DNA from: Saitoella complicata NRRL Y-17804
Taxonomy: Eukaryota; Ascomycota; Saitoellomycetes; Saitoellales; Saitoellaceae
NCBI RefSeq assembly: GCF_001661265.1
Contig: NW_017567005.1
Span: 359,912-423,911, forward strand
Length of the DNA: 64,000 nt
Direction: 5' to 3'
Made by a program: the position numbers and the translations under genes. Position 1 is the first letter of the stretch, and the number at the start of each line of letters is the position of its first letter. The notes beneath the pieces were generated by a model. It saw only the letters and a list, made by a program, of their open reading frames with translations. It did not search any database and had not been told where the DNA came from. Below, one piece after another: positions 53,973-63,876 of this stretch.

Positions 53973-54555
53973 GGTGTGGATCTAGAGATGGAGGGGGTGG
54001 TTTTGATTGGTTAGCGGTGCGCTGTCTACTCCGCTGTGCTTGACTTGCTATTCACCAGAAGTTGGAACCAGCTACGGCATACTGCTGAGCCAGGCAAGAC
54101 TCAACGTCTTGCAAGCCAGCTTGGACTCCTTTGCTATCGTTTTGGTAGTATCGTTCAGAGGATTGGATGGTGGGTTAGGCAGAGAATACGAACGAGAGAA
54201 CGAACGGGCTATTGAAAAATGCTACAGAGCTAATTCTTTTTCATGCATTAATCGGACAGGTGGGCGAATCGCGATTGGCCTTGGGTGGTTGACGCTAGGG
54301 TTGTCCCAATCCGGTACCGGGTATACGGAAAAAGCAATAGCCAAGGATCCAAGAATAGCCATAGCTGCGTGTGTGCATAATGATGAATATTCTTTCTGTT
54401 GATCGCGTAGATTACAGGTATCAATCAGATGCCGAACCCACTTGTGCTATATTCAAATTCCACGCCCGCAAAATGCCTGACGGCCGTCACCCGCTCCTGA
54501 CGACGGGCCGAACTCTAACTCGGGTCATGACAATTGGTCACGCGACTCCTATGTC
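53973..54555. other. Spacer 5' of the small Cys-rich gene
   Basis: The 583 bp contain only short frames with no recognisable product. The right edge leads into the TATA box at 54556, so part of it is promoter. Confidence 0.3.
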
Positions 54556-54563
54556 TATATAAA
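54556..54563 (+). promoter_or_regulatory. TATA box of the small Cys-rich gene
   Basis: TATATAAA stands 130 bp before the ATG at 54693, followed by a C/T-rich leader (CCTCTACTCTCTCCTACC), the usual arrangement of a well-expressed fungal gene. Confidence 0.6.
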
Positions 54564-54692
54564 CAAACGAACGTGTCCCTCTACTCTCTCCTACCATTCC
54601 GCACCACGAGCAATCCTCGAAACATCGACGTCTGCATCGCCTTGCCATATCCTTGAACCCAACGTTACCACAAGCCCACGCGCAGCCGTACG

Positions 54693-55012
54693 ATGTCATA
54701 CCCTCTCAACGCAACAACCCACAACGACATCGACACAACCCTCCTGCAGCTGACATCCACCACCATCGTCCTCTGTTCCTGCAACGTAGTCAAAACAGAT
54801 TGTGCCGCATGCCGGTACGATCGCATTTTCGGTGCACCAGAGTCCATAGCAAACTCTCCAGGTAGCGGGAAGTGCTGACTGAGTGTACAGAGGAAATACA
54901 AGCGAAACATAAGGAGATAGCACCGTGTGCGCATGAAGGAAAACACCATCGGGTCGATTGTCCGTTGCAGAGGGATTGGGAGGCTATTGGGAGTGGTGGG
55001 CGGTATTGGTAG
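54693..55012 (+). CDS. Small Cys-rich protein, 96 residues, with a candidate 29-nt intron
   Basis: The first frame (54693-54861) encodes MSYPLNATTHNDIDTTLLQL and a CSC...DCAAC cluster before meeting a stop. Removing 54862-54890 (GTAGCG, branch CTGAC, TACAG) restores a frame that runs to a TAG at 55010-55012, giving 96 residues ending GSGGRYW. The second part has two more cysteines (APCAHEGKHHRVDCPLQRDW). Six Cys and clustered His suggest zinc binding or disulphides. There is no signal peptide. At 29 nt the intron would be the smallest in the window, so it needs transcript proof. The strong TATA box supports a real gene. No family is recognised. Confidence 0.5.
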
Positions 55013-55398
55013 ATGATACGTAGTCCAATCCATCAATATACGTCGAGTCAGAACAAGCCTTGTGATTCTGTAAATATCATGCCGGAAGTATTGTATCAAA
55101 TATTCGAGGGATGCAAACTACCCATCCTCCAACCTCCTCCCTCGTCGGCTCCTCCAAATCGAGGAGTCCTTGACTCTGCTCAGCCTCCATCATGTCTAAA
55201 ATTCTCATCAACTCAATCGCCCTGTTCTTCGGCGTCAGAATTGCTCGTACAAGAATTCAATAAGACGGCGGTGTTTGGTTACGGTTCGTTATCGATTAGC
55301 TGTAGAGCTCCTCACGTGATCTGGGGCAGCACGCACCGAGCCCATCGCAGTTACCGCAGCGTCCCAGTCACCTCCAAGAATTCGACAGAGTTTGAAGG
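55013..55398. other. Spacer between the small Cys-rich gene and SAD1
   Basis: The 386 bp hold the SAD1 promoter. Short frames present have no recognisable product. Confidence 0.3.
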
Positions 55399-57006
55399 AT
55401 GTCGAAAAGACCAGGAGAAAATATGAATGACGCTACAGCATTCGACTCACCCGCCTCGAAACGCGTGCGGATTAAGGATGTGGACGACGTGAGCGCTGCG
55501 CCGATAACCCCCGTTATTCGACCACCATCCCCGGCGGACGAGACCAATGGCACTACGAAACACGATCATAAGGAGGAGGAAGAAGAGGAACACGAGTATA
55601 TCGTCGCACCACAACACAGAAGAAAAGCGCAACAAATCGATTCCGACATCTACCTCGACACAATAACCCCGACCCACCTCGACTTCGACTTCCAAAAAAT
55701 CTGCTCAGTCTCACTCTCCACACAAAACATCTACTGTTGTCTCGTCTGCGGGAAGTACTTCCAAGGCCGTGGTCGCTCCTCCCACGCCTTCCGACATTCT
55801 GTGGATTCGGATCATCATGTTTTCATGAATTTGTCGGATGAGGGGAGGTTGGGGGTGTGGGTTTTGCCGGAGGGGTATGAGGTTAAGCGGTGCGCCGGAG
55901 TCATCGGAGACATTAGGCGGGTTGCGGATCCGAGGTATACGAAAGATGATGTACGGAATATCGACGCCATCCCCGAGACAAACGCCGTACCAAAGGATTT
56001 GTCGGGCAAGTCGTATTTACCGGGATTCGTAGGTTTGAACAACATCAAGGCAAATGACTACGTCAACGTCATCCTACAACTCCTAACCCACGCCCCACCC
56101 ATCCGGAATTTCTTCCTCCTCTCTCCACAGATAACCAACGGGCTTCCTGGAGCATTGGGAGCACTGACACGGAAAATCTGGAATCGGCATGCGTTCAAGG
56201 GACATATCTCGCCACATGAAATATTGCAGGTCATTGGAGTGGAAAGTAAGAAGCGGTTCACCCTACTCGAACAGAAAGATCCAATGGAGTTTTTGGGATG
56301 GATCCTCAACGCCCTCCACACTGGCCTCGGCGGAACAAAGAAAAAACCAAGCATCATCACCAAAACATTTCAAGGACGCGTCCAAGTCGAGACTCAAACG
56401 ATTGCTGCCGAATCAACCGGCTCACGCGTGGTATTCAAAGCGGATAAGAAAGCGACGACGATGACCCAGACCCCATTCCTCTTCCTCACCCTCGATCTCC
56501 CGCCAACGCCCCTCTTCCAATCCTCGATCGAGAAAAACATCATACCGCAAATCCCTCTCACAGATCTCCTCAAAAAATACGACGGGAGCACGGAACAGGT
56601 TTCTGAGGGTGGGGTTAGGAGGTATAGGCTTTTGGAGGTGGGGTGGTATTTGGTGTTGGGCGTCAAACGCTTTACAAAGAATGGGATGGGTGAGGTAGAG
56701 CGGAATCCGACGATCATAACACTACCGCCCTCGCTATCCCTCAACCTCGCGCCCTACCTTGCCCCCTCTTCCTCCTCCGACTCCCAGCCCGTCATTTTCG
56801 ATTTGTTGGCAAACATCTACAACACTTCCGTACCCGACGAAGACGGCAACGAAAAATCTGTGTGGAGTATACAGCTCCGCGAAGGCAGGGCGGGGGATGT
56901 GAAGGGTAGGTGGTGGGAGTGTGGGGATTTGAGGGTTGAGGAGGTTAGGAGGGAGTTGTTGGGGCTGAGGGAGGGGTGTTTGCAGGTTTGGGAGAGGAGG
57001 CGGTAG
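55399..57006 (+). CDS. SAD1: SAD1/USP39, tri-snRNP assembly factor (inactive ubiquitin protease fold)
   Basis: This 535-residue single exon has a Glu-rich N-terminus, then a ZnF-UBP domain (CSVSLSTQNIYCCLVCGKYF, RGRSSHAFRHSVDSDHHVFM), then a USP domain. At the place of the catalytic Cys box it reads GFVGLNNIKANDYVNVILQL. The Cys is replaced by Asp or Asn, as in all Sad1/USP39 proteins, so no protease activity is expected. LDLPPTPLFQ and the C-terminal blocks follow as in orthologs. Sad1 is needed for U4/U6.U5 tri-snRNP addition and for splicing. The upstream ATG at 55399 sits in a good context; the next Met is nine codons on. Confidence 0.93.
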   Translation: MSKRPGENMNDATAFDSPASKRVRIKDVDDVSAAPITPVIRPPSPADETNGTTKHDHKEEEEEEHEYIVAPQHRRKAQQIDSDIYLDTITPTHLDFDFQKICSVSLSTQNIYCCLVCGKYFQGRGRSSHAFRHSVDSDHHVFMNLSDEGRLGVWVLPEGYEVKRCAGVIGDIRRVADPRYTKDDVRNIDAIPETNAVPKDLSGKSYLPGFVGLNNIKANDYVNVILQLLTHAPPIRNFFLLSPQITNGLPGALGALTRKIWNRHAFKGHISPHEILQVIGVESKKRFTLLEQKDPMEFLGWILNALHTGLGGTKKKPSIITKTFQGRVQVETQTIAAESTGSRVVFKADKKATTMTQTPFLFLTLDLPPTPLFQSSIEKNIIPQIPLTDLLKKYDGSTEQVSEGGVRRYRLLEVGWYLVLGVKRFTKNGMGEVERNPTIITLPPSLSLNLAPYLAPSSSSDSQPVIFDLLANIYNTSVPDEDGNEKSVWSIQLREGRAGDVKGRWWECGDLRVEEVRRELLGLREGCLQVWERRR

Positions 57007-57217
57007 ATGGTAGAATCAAGCGATATTTCGACAGTGGTTCATTCTCCATGAAGTGAAGGTCTAGGAACGGTATGTGCCAGTGACCAATCATACCATCGTT
57101 CAGCATTCACCATAATGCATATGCCCAATAGAATTGATACCGCGGACATGAGTTTTCGTAAACCCGTGCGATCCGGTGAACCACCCATTCTACGTTTTTG
57201 ACACCCCAGATTGAAGG

Positions 57218-57708
57218 CTACTTACAGTGGCAACTCTGACAGGCACGGATCTCGCGTTGCTTGCTGCAGTTGCAGAACACATGAGAGGGACCGGGGACAA
57301 GGGGGAGGACTAGGGGAGTCGGTGCGGACCCAGGTTTTGTGTAGGCCCCCTTTGGACATGGTGTTGATGTAACAGGAGTAGAAGCAGTTGAGTGACGTTG
57401 AGTATCTTGAATCTTAAGTGTAGGCTGTGAATACGGAAGTAGTGTTGCCATGCGGAAGCCCGCAAGGTCGGACCGTGTGATGACTCAGCCGGTCAAGGTT
57501 ATGTATGACCATGTCATTGATGATGACACTCCCCTGATGGATTGCTAGCTCTTGATAACACCATTTGACTAGGGTTGATGCCTAGTCTGTGGGGTATCAA
57601 TGCTCCTGTTATGATCAAAACTATCAACACTCCAAGGGCGACAGTCACGGCATAATTATCATTGAGGACTTTGTGTGAACAGTCTTGAAGCCGTCGGCAG
57701 CATAACAT
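57218..57708 (-). other. Possible spliced small gene: membrane segment plus Cys-rich exon
   Basis: Two minus-strand open pieces look coding. The upstream one (57514-57708) starts with ATG and holds a good membrane helix (YAVTVALGVLIVLIITGALI). The downstream one (57218-57451) is Pro/Thr-rich, ends in FCNCSKQREIRACQSCHC and runs directly into a consensus donor GTAAGT. I could not find a consistent set of splice sites joining them or the following exon, so no gene model is given. They may be one gene of a single-pass protein with a Cys-rich tail, or chance. Confidence 0.25.
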
Positions 57709-58252
57709 TCTCTGACAAGAACTAAATCATCTAAGAACCCAGGCTTTCGGATCCGGTGCTCCTATCTACTGTCCGGCGTAGGCATCGTATCACCCTTCAA
57801 CACACACCCAACTGCATGATGTTTCCCTTTGTGCTCGCAGCGCATGCCAGAGGGGGTTTCTGTAGAGAGAAAATCAGTTACTCCCCAAGCCTCATTATCC
57901 GCTGCGTACTGAATCTATCATCAAATCGGCAAGAAACACATTCCTCCCTGGGCACAGAACAGGCACATGTGGTATCATCAGGCTGGGAGAGCTTCAGAGG
58001 TTCGCTTTGGGGGTTTAAGGACATGTTTGAATTTAGGTTGCTGGTCAGAAACTTTGAGGACTTGTTGTGGATGTATCAGTGTTGTTTACCCGGCTCAACA
58101 GGTGACAGCTCGTGGGAATGTACAAACTCAAATTCATAGCCTTAATTGGAAGTGTCATGTAAGGACCTCTGCTAGAAGAATGACCAATAGCACAAAAGAC
58201 CGTAATGGTCCCACAACAACGACCGTCTTTGCATGGGCAAAAAGATTGATGA
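57709..58252. other. Spacer 3' of tRNA-Leu
   Basis: The 544 bp have short frames only and no supported gene. They include the tRNA-Leu 3' flank; a T run on the minus strand was not clearly seen within 20 bp. Confidence 0.3.
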
Positions 58253-58347
58253 TGACGAAGACGAGATTCGAACTCGCGCCCTTTCGGACCGCGGGATTAC
58301 TGGTTGTAACCTTAACACGGCGCCTTAGACCGCTCGGCCACTTTGCC
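58253..58347 (-). tRNA. tRNA-Leu (AAG) with a 15-nt intron
   Basis: On the minus strand the acceptor starts GGCAAAG and pairs with CTTCGTC except for one A-C mismatch. The D-arm has GGCCGAGCGGTCTAAGGCGC, typical of leucine tRNAs. Anticodon stem CCGTG/CGCGG encloses TTAAGG, giving AAG at 34-36. A 15-nt intron follows position 37, then C38. The long variable arm TCCGAAAGGG and T-loop TTCGAAT complete the class II fold. The gene totals 95 nt. Confidence 0.9.
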
Positions 58348-58625
58348 TGGTATGAATTCAAACAGCGCTGACATCTGTCGTGATTTCACTGGAAAAGATC
58401 CAGCTCCGTTACCTGCAGTAAATTATCTGATGTACGAGCCTTATACCTTCGAGACGGATCCCTAGAGATTTACACAGCGAAGGACATTACGGGCAGGCGA
58501 TGTAAGAGCATATTCGATTTCCCACGGGTCATGCGCTTGACATCATCATTCATCGTCCCGATCGATAATAACCTCAAGTACGCGTCCTTCACCGCCATCA
58601 TCGCTCTCCATCCCTTTCCATAACA

Positions 58626-59088
58626 ATGTCCAACCCAATCTCCGATCCCTCAACCTGGACCACCGGCCACGACCCCGTAACTGAGAAACAAGCAGCCTTC
58701 CTCGCGAAACTCGCCACCGAGAAGGGCGTGGATGTCGATACGCAATCGATGGACAAATCTGAGGCGAGTAAGAAGATCGATGAGTTGAAGTCTGCGAGTG
58801 GTCCAAGTTCCGCCGAACAGGTATGTGGATCTCCAGGAAGTGGCGACCGCGATGGATTTGAAGCTAATGGAGTGTGATGAGGCGGGAGAAGGCCAAGCAC
58901 CGGCACCAAAGACAATTTCCGATCCGGAGCAGTGGACGACGGGCGGTGATCCCGCAACTGAGCGTCAAAAGCGCTACATCGCCGTGTTGGAGAGACAAGC
59001 GGACGAACAAGTCAAGGTCGATCCCGACATGGACAAAACAGAAGCAAGCGAGAAGATCGAGGAATTGCGGCAGAAGACCGGTCAATAG
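58626..59088 (+). CDS. Tandem DUF3072 protein, 133 residues
   Basis: Two exons (58626-58820 and 58882-59088) flank a 61-nt intron (GTATGT, branch GCTAAT, GATGAG). Each encodes one copy of the DUF3072 module: DPSTWTTGHDPVTEKQAAFL ending in MDKSEASKKIDELK, and DPEQWTTGGDPATERQKRYI ending in MDKTEASEKIEELRQ. The intron sits exactly between the two modules, suggesting exon duplication. The module is small, acidic and helical, and no function is established. As I recall, single-module members are frequent in bacteria, so ancient transfer is possible. There is no signal peptide. Confidence 0.8.
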
Positions 59089-59196
59089 CCCCGCAAACCG
59101 CTATAAGGGAGGATAAGGTGTACGATAGTTGATGACCAAAAAAATCATGTATTACACTGTATGACTATGACTGATGTACTCTTTCCACACCCACAT

Positions 59197-61050
59197 CTAA
59201 GCGTTCAACCCACCAGTAGCATCAACACTCTTCTCCTCACCCTTCACAAGCGGAACCTCAGCCTCAACAGCCTTCGCATCAACCTTCTCCTCATCAGGCT
59301 TCGCACCAGCACTGACATCAGGCTTCATTGCCGGGAACAAAAGGACTTCCTTGATGTTGTTCGAGTCGGTCAAGAACATACACAAACGGTCCACACCCAA
59401 TCCCCAGCCTCCGGTGGGGGGGAGACCATACTCGAGCGACGTACAGAAATTCTCATCGATGATTTGGGCTTCGTCGTCACCGGAATCCTTCTGGTTGGCT
59501 TGTTCCGCGAATGTTGCGCGTTGAGCGACGGGGTCGTTCATCTCGGTGTAGGCGTTACAAAGTTCCTTGGTCGCGACAAACATTTCGAAACGCTCGGTCA
59601 ATCCGGGGCGGGAACGGTGGTATTTGGCGAGGGGGGACATCATTTGGGGGTGGTTCATGATGAAGGTGGGGTTGATGCAGGATTCCTCGATGAACTCGCC
59701 GACCAGTTTGTCGAGGAGACGGGCGTTGGTGAGAGGTGGGGAACACTCGATGTTGTGCGCCTTGCATTGGGCCAAGAGGAATTCTCCGGTTTCTTTGGTG
59801 TGGAGTTCGGTGCCGGGGGGGAACTTGACGCCGAGTTTCTCCTCGAGGGTCTCGATCATGTCGCAGCGCTTCCATGGGCGCGCAAAGTCGATGGTGAGCT
59901 CCCTGCCGTCGGGACCGTCGGGGTGGTAAGTAACCTTGGTACCACCGGTCAAAGCCTCGACCATTCCGGAAACCAACTCCTCCGTCATGTCCATGATGTC
60001 GTTGACATCGGCGTAAGCCCAGTATGCCTCGATGGTGGTGAATTCGGGGTTGTGGGTGAGGTCGATACCCTCGTTACGGAACTGGCGGCCGATTTCGTAG
60101 ACGCGCTCCATACCACCGACGACGAGCATCTTGAGGTACAGCTCGGGTGCAACACGCATGAACAAGTCAAGGTCCAAATCGTTGTGATGGGTAATGAAAG
60201 GCTTGGCGGTAGCACCACCGGCGATCATGTTCATCATGGGGGTCTCAACCTCGACAAAGTCCTTGTTGTCAAAGTACTGGCGGATGTACTTGATGATCTT
60301 GGAGCGCATCAAGAACTTGTTGCGGGTGTTGTTGTTCATGATCAAGTCGAGGTAACGCTGACGGTAACGGGTCTCCTGGTCCTTGAGACCGTAGTGCTCG
60401 GTGGGGAGCATGTGGAGGGAAGGAGAGAGAAGGACGATCTCGGTAGCGAAGATGGAGAGCTCGCCACCCTCACGGCCCTTGGGGTTGGAACGACCGGGGT
60501 AACCCTTGACACCGACGATGTCACCACGGCGGATGTGGTCGTGCATGGCAGCGTAGTCACCAGCGCACTCCTGGGCCTGAGCCAAGATCTGGATCTTGAC
60601 ACCCTCACCGCGGAGGTCGTAGAACTTGAGCTTGGCACCGGACTCACGCTTGTTGTGGATACGACCGGCGACGGTGATGATCTCCTCGGGGAGCATGTCG
60701 CCCTTGGCGAGGTGCTCGTACTTGGTGATGAACTCGGTCAATCGGGTACCGACGTGGAACTTGTGGGGGTAGGGGTTGGTCTCGGGGTTGCCACGGAGCT
60801 TGTTGACGGCGCGGGAACGGATCTCGAAGTATTGGTTGGGGGTAAGCTCGGCCTCATCCTCCTCGGCAGACTTCTTCTTGGGCGCAGCGGCGGCAGGGGC
60901 CTTAGCAGCCTTCTCGGCCTTCTCGGCGGCCTTCTGACGGGTCTTTTGGCGCTTCTTGAGTTCGGACTTGGAGACCTGCTCGCCAGTCACGTCATCAAGG
61001 TAGGTCTGCTGGACCTTGTCGGCCAATTCGTTGACGGCAGCGGCAGACAT
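59197..61050 (-). CDS. KRS1: Lysyl-tRNA synthetase (class II)
   Basis: From the ATG at 61050 the protein has 617 residues. A Lys/Ala-rich N-terminal helix (tRNA binding) precedes the OB-fold anticodon domain ([20 protein letters not shown]). The catalytic core has motif 1 ([14 protein letters not shown]), motif 2 ([20 protein letters not shown]) and motif 3 ([20 protein letters not shown]). All are intact. The frame remains open upstream and includes an ATG at 61167 that would add a 39-residue basic leader. The C-terminal 35 residues after the core are an Ala/Glu/Lys extension. The gene lies within 3 kb of the telomere repeats. Strong codon preference gives a long, spurious frame on the opposite strand. 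Confidence 0.96.
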   Translation of the reverse strand: MSAAAVNELADKVQQTYLDDVTGEQVSKSELKKRQKTRQKAAEKAEKAAKAPAAAAPKKKSAEEDEAELTPNQYFEIRSRAVNKLRGNPETNPYPHKFHVGTRLTEFITKYEHLAKGDMLPEEIITVAGRIHNKRESGAKLKFYDLRGEGVKIQILAQAQECAGDYAAMHDHIRRGDIVGVKGYPGRSNPKGREGGELSIFATEIVLLSPSLHMLPTEHYGLKDQETRYRQRYLDLIMNNNTRNKFLMRSKIIKYIRQYFDNKDFVEVETPMMNMIAGGATAKPFITHHNDLDLDLFMRVAPELYLKMLVVGGMERVYEIGRQFRNEGIDLTHNPEFTTIEAYWAYADVNDIMDMTEELVSGMVEALTGGTKVTYHPDGPDGRELTIDFARPWKRCDMIETLEEKLGVKFPPGTELHTKETGEFLLAQCKAHNIECSPPLTNARLLDKLVGEFIEESCINPTFIMNHPQMMSPLAKYHRSRPGLTERFEMFVATKELCNAYTEMNDPVAQRATFAEQANQKDSGDDEAQIIDENFCTSLEYGLPPTGGWGLGVDRLCMFLTDSNNIKEVLLFPAMKPDVSAGAKPDEEKVDAKAVEAEVPLVKGEEKSVDATGGLNA

Positions 61051-61209
61051 TTTTGTGACGAAGATCGAGAATGCCTGGTGTAGTGTATCGTTCGAGCAAC
61101 CGCCCGTTTTTTTAGAGTAGCAAATTCCAGGGGTAGCGCACGATCGACCGACGATACGTGAAGTCATCAAGAAGAGCGCGGTGAAGACAGCAATTCGACC
61201 TAGAAATAG

Positions 61210-61580
61210 ATGAGCTGGAAGAATTTGTTTACGAAGTTTACGGAGAAGAAAGGGATCAATACCATTGTTCGTGAAACAGCTCCCCAATCGGCGCTGTAAC
61301 CCTCACGGAAGACGAGGAAGCGCTCCGAGTCCACTCCGTCGGATTACTAAATCTATATTTCCCACCAGTGCCCGCGCCTGAAGAAGCACAGGCCAAGGGC
61401 TCTGTCAATGCGGAGCTGAAGGATCTTGCAGATGCGTACACCAAGCTTGAGGCCCGTGTCTACGATTACGGCAGCTGTACCGCGGACAGGAGTACGCAAT
61501 ACCATTTTGTAACGTACCCTTTCGTCAAAAGGACCAAGACGGACCCCAACCGAGCATGTGCTGTGCGTTCCCACGATTAG
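61210..61580 (+). CDS. Small unknown protein, 105 residues, two-exon model
   Basis: A coding-looking frame from 61280 to a stop at 61580 reads [20 protein letters not shown], then [15 protein letters not shown] and a helical part ([20 protein letters not shown]). Upstream it is closed by a stop. A 53-nt intron (61227-61279, GTTTAC...AAACAG) connects it to an ATG at 61210 (MSWKN) in frame for 105 residues. The donor is weak and no textbook branch point is seen, so the 5' end is tentative. It is divergent from KRS1, about 160 bp away. No family is recognised. Confidence 0.4.
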
Positions 61581-61794
61581 TCTTCTCAAGTCCTCTGTAT
61601 GGGATCAAGCATGGGAAATTCAGGGGTTTCCCTGGGATCGGTCTGGTATTCGAACTTCTTCTTAAATATGTAGATATAAAGACTTTTACATCCTCGAAAT
61701 TCATGTTTTCACAGATTTGTGTGACGGTCCGTATCCTCGACTGCACCGCAATTCAGCTGCTTTGAAATCTGCCGTGTCCTTTACTTAGAGTGGT

Positions 61795-63058
61795 CTACTG
61801 ACTCGTTTGAACGAGACACTGGTGGAGCTTGGTGTCCCACCTTCCACCGACTCGCACACACTATTAAACGTCACAGGTTAGCAAGGCGATTCAACATGCT
61901 CTGTACAAAGCACTCACAAGATCGGCAAGCTTGGCCGTGCTCGGAGCAACAACAACCGCAACGAGGCCATGGGAAGCCACACCGCTCTGCTTGACGGCCC
62001 CAGCCTCGAGATCCCTAACCACAATACCACTGTTTGAATTGCTCTGCGACCCGCCATTTAGGTCACCGATGTTGTTTTGCTGGTTCGTCTGGATCACGCA
62101 TTGCTGAAGCTGGGTATTGAGGGTGGTACCGAACTGGTTGCACTGTTCGAGGGTCACTGTGTTAGCAAATGGGCAGAAGCGCATGAAGTGGTGGACTTAC
62201 GAGGTTCACGGCGATTACGATGTTAGGCGCGATGATGATAGTAATTGGCTCCGTAGCCCCGGGAGTCTCGGTAGGGGAGGCGGAGGGAACAATGTCGGTT
62301 TCAGGAGTGCTTGTAGGAGGCGTGAAGGTCGTTGAACCCACGTTGTCCACCGAGGCAATCTCTGAAGGAGTTGAGGTAGGTGCAGGACTAAGAGCGGTTC
62401 CGGAGGCAGAGGTTGCGGGGGTGGATGAGTTAGCGTAGATATCGAGAGGGAAGCGACTGGAAGAGGGTGCATTGAAAGAGATCGCAGGCGTGGGCAACAT
62501 ATCCTGGCGACCGGGAAGCGTGTTGGTCAACGGAATCTCCACGGTAGCCTGCACAGTCACCCCAGCAACGACGTTTTGGACAAAGTACGTAGTAGGCGTG
62601 TAAACCGCCTCGAACGTATACACTCCCATCCAGGTACTCTCGTCCGCCCACGAAGTCCATGGGACGTAGATCTGGGTTGTGGAGGGGGAGAGCGTAACCT
62701 CCGATCCGGCGTAGGTTACCACGGGCGCGAAACAGGCAGGACCCGTAGGAGTGCTGGGGGGGAAGTAGTTGGCGGGGGTGTTGGTGATGGTAATGTAGCG
62801 CGTCACTGTCGGAGCTGCTACTACCGTTGTGATCGTGGATGTAGCAACGACGACGTCGGTGTGCTCCGCGATAACGGCAGACCCGAAGGCGACGACGTTG
62901 AGGGCAGGAGCAGGGAGAGCAGCAACGCCGCCTTGCTCAGTCTGCGTCGTAGTCGAGTTGCCGAGCGTGGTGTTGAACCGGGGATAGTAAGCTGCTTCCA
63001 CGGCGTATCCGCCGAGAAAGGCCATTGCACTGAAGATAGTGAAAGATTTGGTGATCAT
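61795..63058 (-). CDS. Secreted Ser/Thr-rich protein, subtelomeric, function unknown
   Basis: Three exons (62201-63058, 61918-62142, 61795-61860) with introns of 58 nt (GTAAGT, branch GCTAAC, GAACAG) and 57 nt (GTGAGT, branch GCTAAC, TAATAG) give 382 residues. For intron 1 the nearer CAG acceptor would create an immediate stop; the second acceptor, 15 nt on, keeps the frame. The signal peptide is MITKSFTIFSAMAFLGGYAV with cleavage near VEA-AY. The middle has beta-like TVTRYITITNT and VVAGVTVQATVEIP stretches, then a Ser/Thr/Pro linker. The C-terminal exon has CNQFGTTLNTQLQQCVIQTN with NNIGDLNGGSQ. Length and composition suit a wall or secreted protein; there is no GPI tail. Confidence 0.7.
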
Positions 63059-63131
63059 AGTGAGGAAGCAATTTGGTTGTGATAACGAGTGATTGGGACT
63101 GTCGAGGACATGAGGTCTGCCAAGCGGACGG

Positions 63132-63139
63132 CTTTTATA
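63132..63139 (-). promoter_or_regulatory. TATA box of the subtelomeric secreted protein
   Basis: The minus strand reads TATAAAAG, about 75-80 bp before the ATG at 63058, suitably placed for a TATA element. Confidence 0.6.
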
Positions 63140-63675
63140 ACCAACGTACAGTCAGAGGGCTCGAAGCAGACGGGAATTCGTGAGACAAGATGTGGGAGAG
63201 AGGTGGAGAAGTCCGTGCGTCCTACAGCGGCATTATTGGAGGAGCTCGGGTCATGGCACCGAGGTTTGTCTCGCGGCACGCACAGGCTTCGACGGCAGGA
63301 TTCACGCGGGAACGCACAGACACTGCCGTGCCACCGGCCACCATACCAGGTTTCATTGAAGACTTTAAGGATTTAAGCGTAGCGTGTAGGTTGGAGGTAG
63401 TCCAGCCTTGCAAATTTCGAGCAGGATCACAGCAGTATCGACAATTGATCATGATCGTACGTCTACCGGTACCGTTTCACGACAGTACGCTGCCCCGCCC
63501 TCCGGTCGCCTGCAGTCTTACGTTTCTATGTCACAACATCAGTCCGTCTATGTGGTTCTACTGGTAAGCCTGCCTCTCACTCGCTACCCCGCTGTGGCTG
63601 ACGTCGGAACGTCGACTCCAGCCAGTCTTAACGTTAACATTGGCGTGTGAGACCGCTGAGGGACCGGATGACTAG
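63140..63675. other. Subtelomeric spacer
   Basis: The 536 bp between the last gene and the subtelomeric repeat have no supported gene and no tandem repeats. Short frames are present but lack a recognisable product. Confidence 0.4.
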
Positions 63676-63842
63676 CCCTACGAGACCCCCAAATTCTACC
63701 AAACACGATTATTAAACACGGATAAAATTATCCAGTATCACGAATAGAGTTATTTGAGTTACTGGGATATTCCGGGCACAATCTGGATTGACAATTCGTC
63801 TTGAAAGTAGGATTTCTTATACAATTTTACCAACACTACACT
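63676..63842 (+). repeat. ~167-bp repeat, telomere-adjacent copy
   Basis: Inverted, about 93% identical partner of 49412-49577. Its right end (CAACACTACACT) stops 30 bp before the first G of the telomere tract. The short linker contains CTAG on both sides of the unit, but the internal copy has no matching duplication. Confidence 0.92.
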
Positions 63843-63876
63843 ATTGCTAGTACAGCGACAGGCGATGGAATCGGGG

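Noticed and set aside
59161-61083. 640-codon plus-strand open frame opposite KRS1
   Set aside because: It is an antisense shadow created by the strong codon preference of KRS1. It is Val/Leu/Gly-rich without any recognisable domain, and KRS1 itself has all class II motifs.
63676-63842. Subtelomeric repeat as a solo LTR or MITE
   Set aside because: The unit lacks TG...CA ends, terminal inverted repeats and consistent target duplications, so I keep it as an unclassified repeat.
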